DNA of 32,165 nt from Bacilli bacterium. GTDB taxonomy: Bacteria; Bacillota_I; Bacilli_A; RF39; UBA660. The stretch is from assembly GCA_017476885.1 (NCBI GenBank), contig JAFUYX010000016.1, forward strand, positions 1 to 32,165, written 5' to 3'. The translations under genes were made by a program, and so were the position numbers. Of this stretch, positions 1-6,980 are shown piece by piece. Under the pieces are notes generated by a model, which was not told the DNA's origin, searched no databases, and was given only the letters and a program-made list of their open reading frames with translations. Position 1 is the first letter of the stretch. Every line of letters starts with the position of its first letter.

Positions 1-13
1 ATACAACAGATTC

Positions 14-125
14 ATAAAAATTTCAATCTTTTTTTAATCTATGATATAATTATTTTAGGATAGGATGGGATAAAAATTTCAATCTTTTTTTAATCTATGA
101 TATAATTATTTTAGGATAGGATGGG
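14..125 (+). repeat. Two perfect tandem copies of a 56-bp promoter/RBS unit
   Basis: Positions 14-69 and 70-125 are identical direct copies, and a few bases of a third begin at 126. Each unit carries an extended -10 (TGATATAAT, TATAAT at 45-50 and 101-106) and a purine-rich AGGATAGGATGGG stretch usable as a Shine-Dalgarno site. The duplication therefore places two promoters in series in front of the carboxypeptidase gene; only the second RBS copy is at working distance from the start codon. Confidence 0.95.
98..125 (+). promoter_or_regulatory. Extended -10 promoter and RBS of the carboxypeptidase gene (second copy)
   Basis: TGATATAAT at 98-106 is an extended -10; the -35 region is poor, which fits an extended -10 promoter. 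AGGATGGG at 118-125 is the Shine-Dalgarno, 6 nt before a TTG start at 132. The ATG inside the RBS (121) is followed at once by an in-frame TAA, so it cannot be the start. Confidence 0.6.
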
Positions 126-131
126 ATAAAA

Positions 132-1103
132 TTGGCAAAAAGAAAAAAACTAAAACTTAAAAAATGGGTTTACTTTGCATTACTAGGAATCATCATCATC
201 ATTCTGGGCTCTTATTACGGAATAAAAAAATATCAAGAATACCGATATCAACAAACCCTAGAATACAAAATTATTACTCATGGGTACAGTAAAGAAGAAG
301 CCACTACACTGCAAGAACGATTAAATGAAGAGCAAATCATTTCTATACTAGATAAAGAAGAGCACGCAACAATCTTATCTCTTCTTCAAGAAAAATATTT
401 TCTATTTAAAAATCTAGATGCATATATAGAATATATCAAAGAAGAAGAATTTGATGGAAAACTCAGTGAGGTAATTGCCATTATAAATACTCACGCCAAT
501 AATAAATGGTACACCAAAGAATTCACTACCAATATTCAATTAAAAGAACAAATGATAGTCAATAAGTTCTATGCACTAGATGAATCCTACAAACCCGAAA
601 ATCTAAAAACAATTTCTTTAAACTACTCCTATGGGAAAGAAGGAGACAACCAATTAATTGACTATGCTTATGAAAAATTTTTAGAATTATGGAATGCAGC
701 AAACGAAAAAGGATATTATCTAATGGTTACTTCAAGTTACCGAACCTATCAAGAACAATCAGAAATCTACAATAGTAGAAAATCTTCTCAAGGAGAAAAA
801 AAAGCAGACCAAACAGCAGCTAGACCAGGTCATTCCGAACACCAAACAGGACTGGTTGTAGATATGACTAGCAAAAGTGAACCCTACGCCGAAGATTTTA
901 GTCAAAGCAAAGCCTACGAATGGCTTAAAGAAAATGCCCATAAATATGGTTGGATTGAAAGATATCCAGAGAATAAGACCTACCTAACAGGATACTCACC
1001 AGAATCATGGCATTGGAGATATGTTGGAACAAAAGCCGCTAAAATCATCCATGATGAAGAAATCACCTATGATGAATACTATGCCTACTACATTGAAAAA
1101 TAG
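132..1103 (+). CDS. Membrane-anchored D,D-carboxypeptidase, VanY/LdcB (peptidase M15B) family
   Basis: Zinc peptidase expected to trim the terminal D-Ala (or the tetrapeptide) of peptidoglycan stem peptides outside the membrane. A basic N-terminus is followed by one membrane segment (about residues 12-29), a helical spacer of about 120 residues, then the M15B domain (about 145-310). The zinc and catalytic motifs are complete: SxHxxGxxxD with H237 and D244, and ESWHWRY with E291 as likely base and H294 as third ligand. The length (323 aa) suits an anchored member. The start is TTG at 132, chosen because the RBS sits 6 nt upstream and the nearby ATG is closed by a stop. It stands alone, behind a duplicated promoter, and ends in a terminator shared with the convergent gene. 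VanY and LdcB activities cannot be separated by eye. Confidence 0.88.
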   Translation: MAKRKKLKLKKWVYFALLGIIIIILGSYYGIKKYQEYRYQQTLEYKIITHGYSKEEATTLQERLNEEQIISILDKEEHATILSLLQEKYFLFKNLDAYIEYIKEEEFDGKLSEVIAIINTHANNKWYTKEFTTNIQLKEQMIVNKFYALDESYKPENLKTISLNYSYGKEGDNQLIDYAYEKFLELWNAANEKGYYLMVTSSYRTYQEQSEIYNSRKSSQGEKKADQTAARPGHSEHQTGLVVDMTSKSEPYAEDFSQSKAYEWLKENAHKYGWIERYPENKTYLTGYSPESWHWRYVGTKAAKIIHDEEITYDEYYAYYIEK

Positions 1104-1120
1104 AGCCTAAGCTCTATTTT
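1097..1120. terminator. Bidirectional terminator between two convergent genes
   Basis: A 10-bp perfect stem, AAAATAGAGC / GCTCTATTTT with loop CTAA, has A-rich and T-rich flanks that serve both strands. The stop codons of both convergent genes (1101-1103 on plus, 1114-1116 on minus) lie inside the stem. Confidence 0.85.
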
Positions 1121-1593
1121 AAAAAACTACTATTGTGAACAGTAGAAAAATGACTATGTTCCATTACATAAGTTAAAACATCCACCGTATCATCAATTAA
1201 AACAAAATTTTTATCAGGAAGTCCAGGATAAAATTCTTGGACTTTTTTCATCACTTCTAATTTATCATTATTATGGTATACTTCAAAAACATGATCAGGT
1301 AAAATATGATAATGTTTTCTTAAAAAATCTATTTTTTGTTGTTTTTCAATCTCATTCATAACCTTTGTTGCAACATATACCCTACTCATATCTTTATCTT
1401 TCAAAAAATCTTGCATAGTAGAAATTGGAGCCATAGTCTCATAGAAATTTTTTGATTTAATTGCTTCTGCCCAATCCTCATCATTTAAAGTATAATGATT
1501 ATACTCTCCAAACTCCATTCGAACAAGTACACCATCCACATCAAAAACATAAACTGTATCTAGATTAGAAAAAATTTCTTTCATTTTACTCAT
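1114..1593 (-). CDS. HAD-superfamily hydrolase-like protein
   Basis: Small Rossmann-type phosphatase of 159 aa. HAD motif I is DVDGVL (D18, D20), a motif II Thr is plausible at T76 (VATK), a motif III Lys at K111, and motif IV is LIDD (D134, D135). The cap region is short (about residues 25-65), as in 5'-nucleotidase or phosphatase-like members; the substrate cannot be read from the sequence. The start ATG has GAGGG 8 nt upstream. The gene begins 16 nt after the 3' end of tRNA-Arg on the same strand with no terminator between them, so the two are probably transcribed together and separated by tRNA 3' processing. It ends inside the bidirectional terminator. Confidence 0.75.
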   Translation of the reverse strand: MSKMKEIFSNLDTVYVFDVDGVLVRMEFGEYNHYTLNDEDWAEAIKSKNFYETMAPISTMQDFLKDKDMSRVYVATKVMNEIEKQQKIDFLRKHYHILPDHVFEVYHNNDKLEVMKKVQEFYPGLPDKNFVLIDDTVDVLTYVMEHSHFSTVHNSSFLK

Positions 1594-1609
1594 AAATAAC
1601 CCTCACTAA

Positions 1610-1686
<77 letters not shown>

Positions 1687-1694
1687 CTATACCT

Positions 1695-1703
1695 ATTATA
1701 ACA
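1695..1703 (-). promoter_or_regulatory. Extended -10 promoter of tRNA-Arg/HAD unit
   Basis: TGTTATAAT on the minus strand ends 8 nt before the mature tRNA 5' end, so the transcript would have almost no 5' leader. No good -35 is visible. It lies next to the terminator of the upstream gene. Confidence 0.6.
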
Positions 1704-1708
1704 CAAAT

Positions 1709-1728
1709 AAAAAAGGAGATAAACTCCT
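1709..1728 (-). terminator. Short terminator after the small anchored protein gene
   Basis: On the minus strand AGGAG-TTTAT-CTCCT is followed by a T run. The stem is only 5 bp but well placed, overlapping the stop codon at 1727. Confidence 0.55.
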
Positions 1729-2263
1729 AAGCCAATATAATATTATCCAAGTTGATTAAACTATACTTTAAAGTCTTTCCAATTTCCTCTTCAGGAGTAC
1801 TTTCATCTAACCATAAACGCATATAATAAGTCTTATTACTAGCAATAATATCTCCATCATCAATCAAGTAATAACGATAAAGTTGATCTTCTTGATAGAA
1901 ACGATCCTTTAAAGAATAAACTTCATCTCCAATGGAATACTTTAAATATTCATCTTTTAAAGTAGAATCCTTAGATATTCGAAAAACAATGTGATATGGA
2001 TATAAAATATTAGTTTCATTTCGCAAAGTCACAAGCATAGGTTGTAAAAAATTCTTAGAAGCCTCATCACTCATAGGATAAAACTTATAATCTTGATATC
2101 CATCTACAGTAACATAAGCAAGACTTGTAGTATCATAAATTCGAGCAATTTCAAGCATTTCCTTAGGAAGACTACTCCAAGCAAAATAAGCAACAACAAT
2201 AATAGCAAGAAAAACAACACATTCTATCACTTTGTGATAAATAATTTTATCAATATTTTTCAT
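1727..2263 (-). CDS. Small membrane-anchored extracytoplasmic protein with TasA-like C-terminal motif
   Basis: One N-terminal membrane segment (about residues 13-33), then about 145 extracytoplasmic residues predicted beta-rich by eye. Near residues 143-157 the pattern YYMRLWLDEST, followed by GKTL, resembles the late strands of TasA/camelysin-type beta sandwiches, where xLxLWLDES and QGKTF occur; this is a pattern resemblance, not a search result. I chose the ATG at 2263 because AAAGGGG lies 8 nt upstream; a longer frame to 2317 lacks an RBS and begins with non-signal-like sequence. It is the last gene of the SipW/TasA-like module, after the terminator of the signal peptidase gene. A role as anchor or minor fibre component is inference. 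Confidence 0.6.
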   Translation of the reverse strand: MKNIDKIIYHKVIECVVFLAIIVVAYFAWSSLPKEMLEIARIYDTTSLAYVTVDGYQDYKFYPMSDEASKNFLQPMLVTLRNETNILYPYHIVFRISKDSTLKDEYLKYSIGDEVYSLKDRFYQEDQLYRYYLIDDGDIIASNKTYYMRLWLDESTPEEEIGKTLKYSLINLDNIILA

Positions 2264-2361
2264 TATACAAACCCCTTTGAATGAATCCATAATATCACAA
2301 AAAAAGGAAAATGTCAAATTTGTGTATATTAAAACAAGGAGTATTGACTTTTATAAACATG

Positions 2362-2395
2362 TAAAAAAGATATAAACACAAAGTATTTATATCTT
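2362..2395 (-). terminator. Terminator downstream of the SipW-like gene
   Basis: AAGATATAAA / TTTATATCTT, a 10-bp perfect stem with loop TACTTTGTG on the minus strand, is followed by six T. It is AT-rich but correctly placed after the signal peptidase gene. Confidence 0.6.
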
Positions 2396-2458
2396 CAAAC
2401 TAAGATTAAAATCCCCTTTTCTAATAAAACAATGCTTTATACGGAAAGGTCAAAAATT

Positions 2459-3484
2459 TTAATTTAAAGTCTGATCCCCATGATTATGATGTTTTCTCTT
2501 TCTTTTTCTTTTACGCTTTTTCTTTGGTTTTTCAAGAGTTTCACCACGTACTACGACAACCTCTGACTCCTCTGAAACTTCTGAAGACTCATCAACAACC
2601 TCATCATCATTTTCTGAATTCTCTCTCAATTTAGGAAGATCATCTTCTTCATTAGAACTCACATCTTCTTGCAATAATAAAGGTAGATCTAGATTTTCTT
2701 GAATAATTGGAACAATATCATCATCAGGATTAGAATCGCTACTATTATCTACAACAGATAAAGAATCAATAATTCCTTCACCTTTAGACGTACGCTCAAC
2801 CCCATATCTTTCCATCAATTTTTGTTCTGTTTCTTTCTTCTTTTCTTCCTCTTTTGCTTGTTCCAAGGAAAGATTATTTTCATAATGATGAACTTCATTT
2901 TTCACGGTTTTAAGACGAGCAATTTTTAATATATCACTAATAATAACATACAACGCAGGCAAAACAACCACCAAAAGCCAACCACCTTTGGTTCCTAAAA
3001 ATTCTTGTACTCTACCTAACTGTGGAATATGAAATAGAACTTTACCTTGAACATTTTTATAAGGAGCAGGAGAAGCATCTGGAGATAAGTTGGCATCTCC
3101 TTTTGTCACATAAGAATACTCCCCATTCTCTTCCTTCACTTGAACTACTCGATGTGTAATAATCATATCTTTGGTCATAGATGAAGTGGATCTAAAAGTA
3201 ATTACATCCCCCACTTGAATATCTTGAGGATTCTTTACATTCACATCAACAATGACATCATAGACCTTAATATTTGGAACCATACTAGGAGATAAAATTG
3301 TATATAAAGCAAATGCAGGTTTATATTCTTCTCCTTTTTGAGCATATATTTTAGCAGCCACAAAATAATATAGCAAAAACATCGCAATTACGACTAGGAT
3401 CACTAGAATAACCCAAGAAATAATTCCAGATATAAATTTAATCTTACTAGAAATAGATGAAAATTTATCACTACTTTTTTTCAT
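2459..3484 (-). CDS. sipW: Signal peptidase I, SipW (ER/archaeal) type, with long charged C-terminal tail
   Basis: Type I signal peptidase expected to process TasA/camelysin-like precursors. Membrane segment about residues 20-46; catalytic Ser67 in SPSM; His111 (ITHRVV) where bacterial P-type enzymes have Lys, the hallmark of the Ser-His SipW class; conserved GD at 129-130; second membrane segment about 168-187. SipW enzymes are near 190 aa, but this protein continues for about 150 residues on the presumed cytoplasmic side: a Glu/Lys-rich helix (about 205-230), a Ser/Asp/Glu-rich stretch (about 240-310), and a final alternating Lys/Arg run (about 320-335) before HHNHGDQ. The tail is unexplained. 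The RBS AGGAAGG is 8 nt before the ATG. It lies among the likely substrates. Confidence 0.9.
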   Translation of the reverse strand: MKKSSDKFSSISSKIKFISGIISWVILVILVVIAMFLLYYFVAAKIYAQKGEEYKPAFALYTILSPSMVPNIKVYDVIVDVNVKNPQDIQVGDVITFRSTSSMTKDMIITHRVVQVKEENGEYSYVTKGDANLSPDASPAPYKNVQGKVLFHIPQLGRVQEFLGTKGGWLLVVVLPALYVIISDILKIARLKTVKNEVHHYENNLSLEQAKEEEKKKETEQKLMERYGVERTSKGEGIIDSLSVVDNSSDSNPDDDIVPIIQENLDLPLLLQEDVSSNEEDDLPKLRENSENDDEVVDESSEVSEESEVVVVRGETLEKPKKKRKRKRKRKHHNHGDQTLN

Positions 3485-3512
3485 ACCTAAAACCTTCCTA
3501 TTCTCAATATAT

Positions 3513-3521
3513 AGTATAACA
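3513..3521 (-). promoter_or_regulatory. Extended -10 upstream of the SipW-like gene
   Basis: TGTTATACT on the minus strand fits TGnTATAAT with one mismatch, about 30 nt before the start codon. No -35 is correctly spaced. It suggests transcription independent of the upstream repeat-protein gene, which has its own terminator. Confidence 0.45.
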
Positions 3522-3561
3522 TAGAAATGACAATTTTAGACAAAAAAGTAGATTTTAGGAC

Positions 3562-3592
3562 AAAAAAAGTAGAAACTAATTCGCTTCTACTT
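3562..3592 (-). terminator. Terminator at the end of the Asp-rich repeat protein gene
   Basis: AAGTAGAA / TTCTACTT (8 bp) overlaps the stop codon and is followed by seven T on the minus strand. The GC content is low, so some readthrough into the signal peptidase gene is likely. Confidence 0.55.
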
Positions 3593-5966
3593 CAATCTTA
3601 GCTTTAAAAGTTTTACCGAGTTGATAATTTTGAACACGATTGGTTTCAATAAATTCATAGTCAATCACATATTCATAAGTAGTATTTCCAGGAATAATTA
3701 AATGTTCAATAAAATATGAATCTGTTGTTGGAGCAGCAGTTGCGTCTTTTATAAGAATTCCATTACGTCTAACCCTATAAACAAATTCACTTGTAGGATT
3801 AAACGAATTCATAACATCTGCAAACTTCATACTATAAACAAAAGTATGATCACTGCGATTATTGATAGAAAGAACAAGTTGATCTTTCCAACCAGGTTCA
3901 ACATTTTCAGCAATAACATCTTTTTTATGCACTACATATAAAATGTAATTATTCGGATTGGTAGTTCCAATATCTAACAAACCACCATCACTAGTATCAC
4001 ATTTTTTATCGCACTTGCCATCACCATTCGTATCAATATTTTTATCAGGCTTTCCGTCCCCATTCGTATCCGTATTAATATCAGATCTTCCATCTCCATC
4101 GGAATCAATATTCGTATCCGGATATCCATCGCCATTCGTATCGCAATTCAAATCGCATTTGCCATCGCCATTCGTATCTTGATTCATTAAATTCTCATCA
4201 GGAGTTCCATCTCCATCAGAATCTTTATTAATATCTCCTTTACCATCTTTGTCAGTATCAATTTCTGTATTTGGTTTTCCATCGCCATCAGGATCCAAAT
4301 TCACATCAGGAGTTCCATCGCCATTTACATCAATATTCGTATCTGGATGACCATCATGATTCGTATCACAATTCAAATCGCATTTACCATCACCATTGGT
4401 ATCTTGATCAAGTTTATTACGATCTGGATTGCCATCACCATCATCATCAACATTAAAGACAGGTTCATCATTATCGCCATAACCTATATTAGTATCTGGT
4501 TTTCCGTCTCCATTGGTATCACAGTTCACTTCGCAAACTTTATCATCATTTGTATCAATATTTAAATCAGGAATTCCATCACCATCTTGATCAATATTTA
4601 AATCTGGTTTTCCGTCTCCATCAATATCAATGTTGATATCAGGTTTTCCGTCTCCGTCTAAGTCAATATTAATATCTGGATGGCCATCACCATCTTGATC
4701 AATATTTAAATCACTAGGAGAAGTATTCTTACCATCATTGACTTCATCTTCATCAGGAATCCCATTCTTATTTAAATCTAACTTACTATCTGGCACTTGA
4801 TCCCCATTCGAATCAATATCAGTATCCGCTTTTCCATCTCCATCGTGATCGATATTGTAATCAGGTACTCCATCGCCATTGGTATCACAGTTCAAATCAC
4901 AACGTCCATCATGATTTCTATCTATATTAACAAGATTATTATCTGGAGTTCCATCATGATTCGTATCAACATTCACATTAGGTTTTCCGTCCCCATCCGT
5001 ATCAATATCTAAATCAGCTACTCCATCATGATTCGTATCAAGGTTAATATCTGGTTTTCCATCACCATTAACATCTAAATTAGTATCGGGTCTACCATCT
5101 CCATTGGTATCACAATTAATATCGCATACACCATCGCCATTCGTATCCTGATTTACTAAATTTTCATCTGGGATACCATCGCCATTCGTATCTTTATTAA
5201 ATACAGGTTTTCCATTATCGCCATAATCAATATCGACATCCATAACACCATCGCTATTAGTATCACAGTTCACATCGCATACACCATCACCATTGGTATC
5301 AACATTAAGTTCTGGATAGCCATCTGAATCAGTATCACAATTCAAATCACAAATGCCATCACCATTCGTATCTTGATTCATCAAATTTTCATCTGGAGTT
5401 CCATCTCCATTCGTATCCTTATTAAAAGTAGACTCTCCAGGCCTTCCATAGGCAATATTATAATCTGGGCGATTATCATCATTAATATCACAATTCAAAC
5501 TGCAATTTTTACCATCATTATTATGAACTAAATTTAAATCAGGTTTTCCATCATGGTTGGTATCAATATTAAAATGTGCTACCAAATCACCATTATAATC
5601 AATATTTGTATCAGGCTTTCCATCCCCATCCACATCAATATTAACATCCGCTACTCCATCACCATCAATATCAACGTTCAAATCCGCTATACCGTCATTA
5701 TTAGTATCACAGTTCAAATCACATTTTCCATCTTTATTGGTATCACAATTAATAATACACATTCCAGTACCTGTAAATCCTCCTCCAAAATACTTGATAT
5801 GTGCAAATGTCACCCCAAACACAAGAGCAAATAATAAGAAAAAGGCAATGATAACAAGAATCAATGTACGTCTCTTCCCTTTTTTCTTTTCATCTTCTAA
5901 CAATTCTTGATATTGTTCTTCATAATCAATGCTATTTATCACATCTTTATTTTCTTTTTGATCCAT
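3576..5966 (-). CDS. Giant Asp-rich (DxDxDG-type) repeat surface protein with paired cysteines
   Basis: 796 aa. Residues 1-33 are charged and probably cytoplasmic; one hydrophobic segment (34-55) ends in GVTFAH, close to the G-[AT]-[TY]-FA pattern of SipW substrates. Residues 74-667 hold 47 units, mostly 12 aa, of the form D-x-N/D-x-D-G-x-x-D-x-N-I, i.e. thrombospondin type 3/dockerin-like Ca-binding loops. Cysteines occur only as 11 C-x3-C pairs spanning unit junctions (first at C70/C74), 22 in all. The C-terminal 129 residues contain no repeats or cysteines and end in NYQLGKTFKAKIEVE, like the last strand of TasA/camelysin folds. The RBS is TAGGGA before the ATG. Expected to be a long Ca-rigidified surface stalk carrying a TasA-like head; the function is inferred from architecture. 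Confidence 0.85.
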   Translation of the reverse strand: MDQKENKDVINSIDYEEQYQELLEDEKKKGKRRTLILVIIAFFLLFALVFGVTFAHIKYFGGGFTGTGMCIINCDTNKDGKCDLNCDTNNDGIADLNVDIDGDGVADVNIDVDGDGKPDTNIDYNGDLVAHFNIDTNHDGKPDLNLVHNNDGKNCSLNCDINDDNRPDYNIAYGRPGESTFNKDTNGDGTPDENLMNQDTNGDGICDLNCDTDSDGYPELNVDTNGDGVCDVNCDTNSDGVMDVDIDYGDNGKPVFNKDTNGDGIPDENLVNQDTNGDGVCDINCDTNGDGRPDTNLDVNGDGKPDINLDTNHDGVADLDIDTDGDGKPNVNVDTNHDGTPDNNLVNIDRNHDGRCDLNCDTNGDGVPDYNIDHDGDGKADTDIDSNGDQVPDSKLDLNKNGIPDEDEVNDGKNTSPSDLNIDQDGDGHPDINIDLDGDGKPDINIDIDGDGKPDLNIDQDGDGIPDLNIDTNDDKVCEVNCDTNGDGKPDTNIGYGDNDEPVFNVDDDGDGNPDRNKLDQDTNGDGKCDLNCDTNHDGHPDTNIDVNGDGTPDVNLDPDGDGKPNTEIDTDKDGKGDINKDSDGDGTPDENLMNQDTNGDGKCDLNCDTNGDGYPDTNIDSDGDGRSDINTDTNGDGKPDKNIDTNGDGKCDKKCDTSDGGLLDIGTTNPNNYILYVVHKKDVIAENVEPGWKDQLVLSINNRSDHTFVYSMKFADVMNSFNPTSEFVYRVRRNGILIKDATAAPTTDSYFIEHLIIPGNTTYEYVIDYEFIETNRVQNYQLGKTFKAKIEVEAN
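3966..5747 (-). repeat. Coding repeat array, 47 units of about 36 bp
   Basis: The array encodes residues 74-667 of the repeat protein. Most units are 36 bp; longer ones carry ENLMN/ENLVN-type inserts, and one spacer of 14 extra residues follows unit 27. A higher-order unit (variant loop, KDTNGDG-PDEN insert, QDTNGDG-CD, CDTNGDG) recurs around units 9-12, 15-18, 34-37 and 41-43, which indicates segmental duplication within the gene. Confidence 0.9.
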
Positions 5967-6003
5967 GACTATCCCTACCTTACTCTAATATAAATCTAGA
6001 GTT

Positions 6004-6032
6004 ATTATAACATAAACATTTTTAATAAACAA
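6004..6032 (-). promoter_or_regulatory. Promoter of the Asp-rich repeat protein gene
   Basis: On the minus strand TTGTTT, a 17-nt spacer and TATAAT, with an extended TGT just before the -10. It lies between the terminator of the TasA-like gene and the start codon at 5966. Confidence 0.7.
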
Positions 6033-6044
6033 GAGCATTTAAGT

Positions 6045-6073
6045 AAAAAAAAAGAATGAGGAACATTCTTTTT
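6045..6073 (-). terminator. Terminator of the TasA/camelysin-like gene
   Basis: AAAAAGAATG / CATTCTTTTT, a 10-bp perfect stem with loop TTCCT on the minus strand, runs into further T residues. It directly follows the stop codon. Confidence 0.8.
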
Positions 6074-6075
6074 CA

Positions 6076-6774
6076 CTAAATTAAATCAATATTGATTTTT
6101 CCAGTTAAGTTCTTTGCTTGTTCTGTATTTTGATCACCATTATTAACAAATTCAACAACAAAATAATAGTAAACAGTTGTTCCAGCAGCACTACCAGCAA
6201 TTTGTTCGCTAGCAGCTAAAGTTAATTCAGTCGTTCCATTAATAGCAACATCTTCAACAACAGCAGTACCTAAAGTAGTATTAGCTACAGTACAAGTTTC
6301 AAAATACTTAATAGTTGAAGCATCAACATTAGCAGTTTGTTGTGAACAATTAAAATAATTGCTAGTACCAACATTTACAGCTGTTGAACTCTTATATACA
6401 GAAATTCTAACTTGGTCATTAGAAAAATCATTAGCTGATGGAGTATATGAAATTCTTACAGCAGCAGAAGTACCATTAGGGTTTTTATTTGTTATAGATG
6501 CCATTGCTACTTCTTTATGTCCTGGATAAATATCAGTTGCAGTAAAACTACCTGCATTGCCATCAACATTAGCAATAACAATTCCTGCATCTCCTGAACC
6601 ATTCACTTGTCCAGCAGTTACGTTAGTAGCACCTTGAGCATTAGACCCAGTTGCATCAGAAGCAAAATCATTGCTTACAGTTGCAGTGAAATATGCAAAA
6701 GTTGCCCCCACAACAGCTACTAATAATGTAGCAACAGCAATCACTGTTAATAATACCATATTTTTACGTTCCAT
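6076..6774 (-). CDS. TasA/camelysin-like secreted protein with SipW-type signal
   Basis: 232 aa. The signal is short basic MERKN, a hydrophobic core (6-22) and GATFAYFTA, the canonical SipW/camelysin junction with cleavage expected after A27. The mature part is rich in Ala, Thr, Asn and Val, and by eye all-beta, ending QAKNLTGKINIDL, which matches the final strand pattern (xxxGKxxx) of TasA-family beta sandwiches. Family members form extracellular fibres in Bacillus or surface proteins of Peptidase_M73 type; protease activity is doubtful for the family. Two cysteines, in YFNCSQQ and FETCTV, could form a disulfide. It has its own strong promoter and terminator, and its SipW lies two genes downstream. 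The RBS GGAG is 11-12 nt before the ATG. Confidence 0.85.
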   Translation of the reverse strand: MERKNMVLLTVIAVATLLVAVVGATFAYFTATVSNDFASDATGSNAQGATNVTAGQVNGSGDAGIVIANVDGNAGSFTATDIYPGHKEVAMASITNKNPNGTSAAVRISYTPSANDFSNDQVRISVYKSSTAVNVGTSNYFNCSQQTANVDASTIKYFETCTVANTTLGTAVVEDVAINGTTELTLAASEQIAGSAAGTTVYYYFVVEFVNNGDQNTEQAKNLTGKINIDLI

Positions 6775-6802
6775 TTTCTACTTTTCTCCTCTCTATGTTA
6801 CC

Positions 6803-6831
6803 ATCATAACAAAAACACTTTTAAAATTCAA
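6803..6831 (-). promoter_or_regulatory. Promoter of the TasA/camelysin-like gene
   Basis: TTGAAT, 17-nt spacer, TATGAT on the minus strand, with a start point expected near 6796 and a leader of about 20 nt carrying GAGAGGAG. This is the best-formed promoter of the surface module, which suits a major structural product. Confidence 0.75.
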
Positions 6832-6929
6832 GATATTTTTTAAAATTAACAAGAAAATTTACGTTATAAAAAAACAAAATATGTATGCAAAATCAACTAT
6901 AGAGAAATAGAAATTAAGTTTACATTTTA

Positions 6930-6961
6930 GGTTTACATCAATTAAACCAAAGTGGTATAAT
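6930..6961 (+). promoter_or_regulatory. Promoter with overlapping palindrome before the TetR-type gene
   Basis: TTTACA (6932-6937), 18-nt spacer, TATAAT (6956-6961). The inverted repeat GGTTTA-n7-TAAACC (6930-6948) covers the -35, as expected for an autorepressed TetR gene. GTTTACAT also occurs at 6918-6925, a second half-site copy. Confidence 0.6.
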
Positions 6962-6980
6962 CAAAAAGAGGCGACTAAAA

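Noticed and set aside
3966-5747. Regularly spaced short repeats that could suggest a CRISPR array
   Set aside because: The period is 36 bp without distinct spacers, the frame is open throughout, and variation is codon-like; it is a coding repeat.
3958-5834. Several plus-strand ORFs opposite the Asp-rich repeat gene, rich in Ser-Pro-Phe or Ile-Thr-Ile repeats
   Set aside because: They are the antisense reading of a strictly periodic coding array; no RBS, and the composition follows the repeat.
6671-6910. Plus-strand ORF over the start of the TasA-like gene
   Set aside because: No RBS, overlaps the promoter and signal-peptide codons of the well-supported minus-strand gene.
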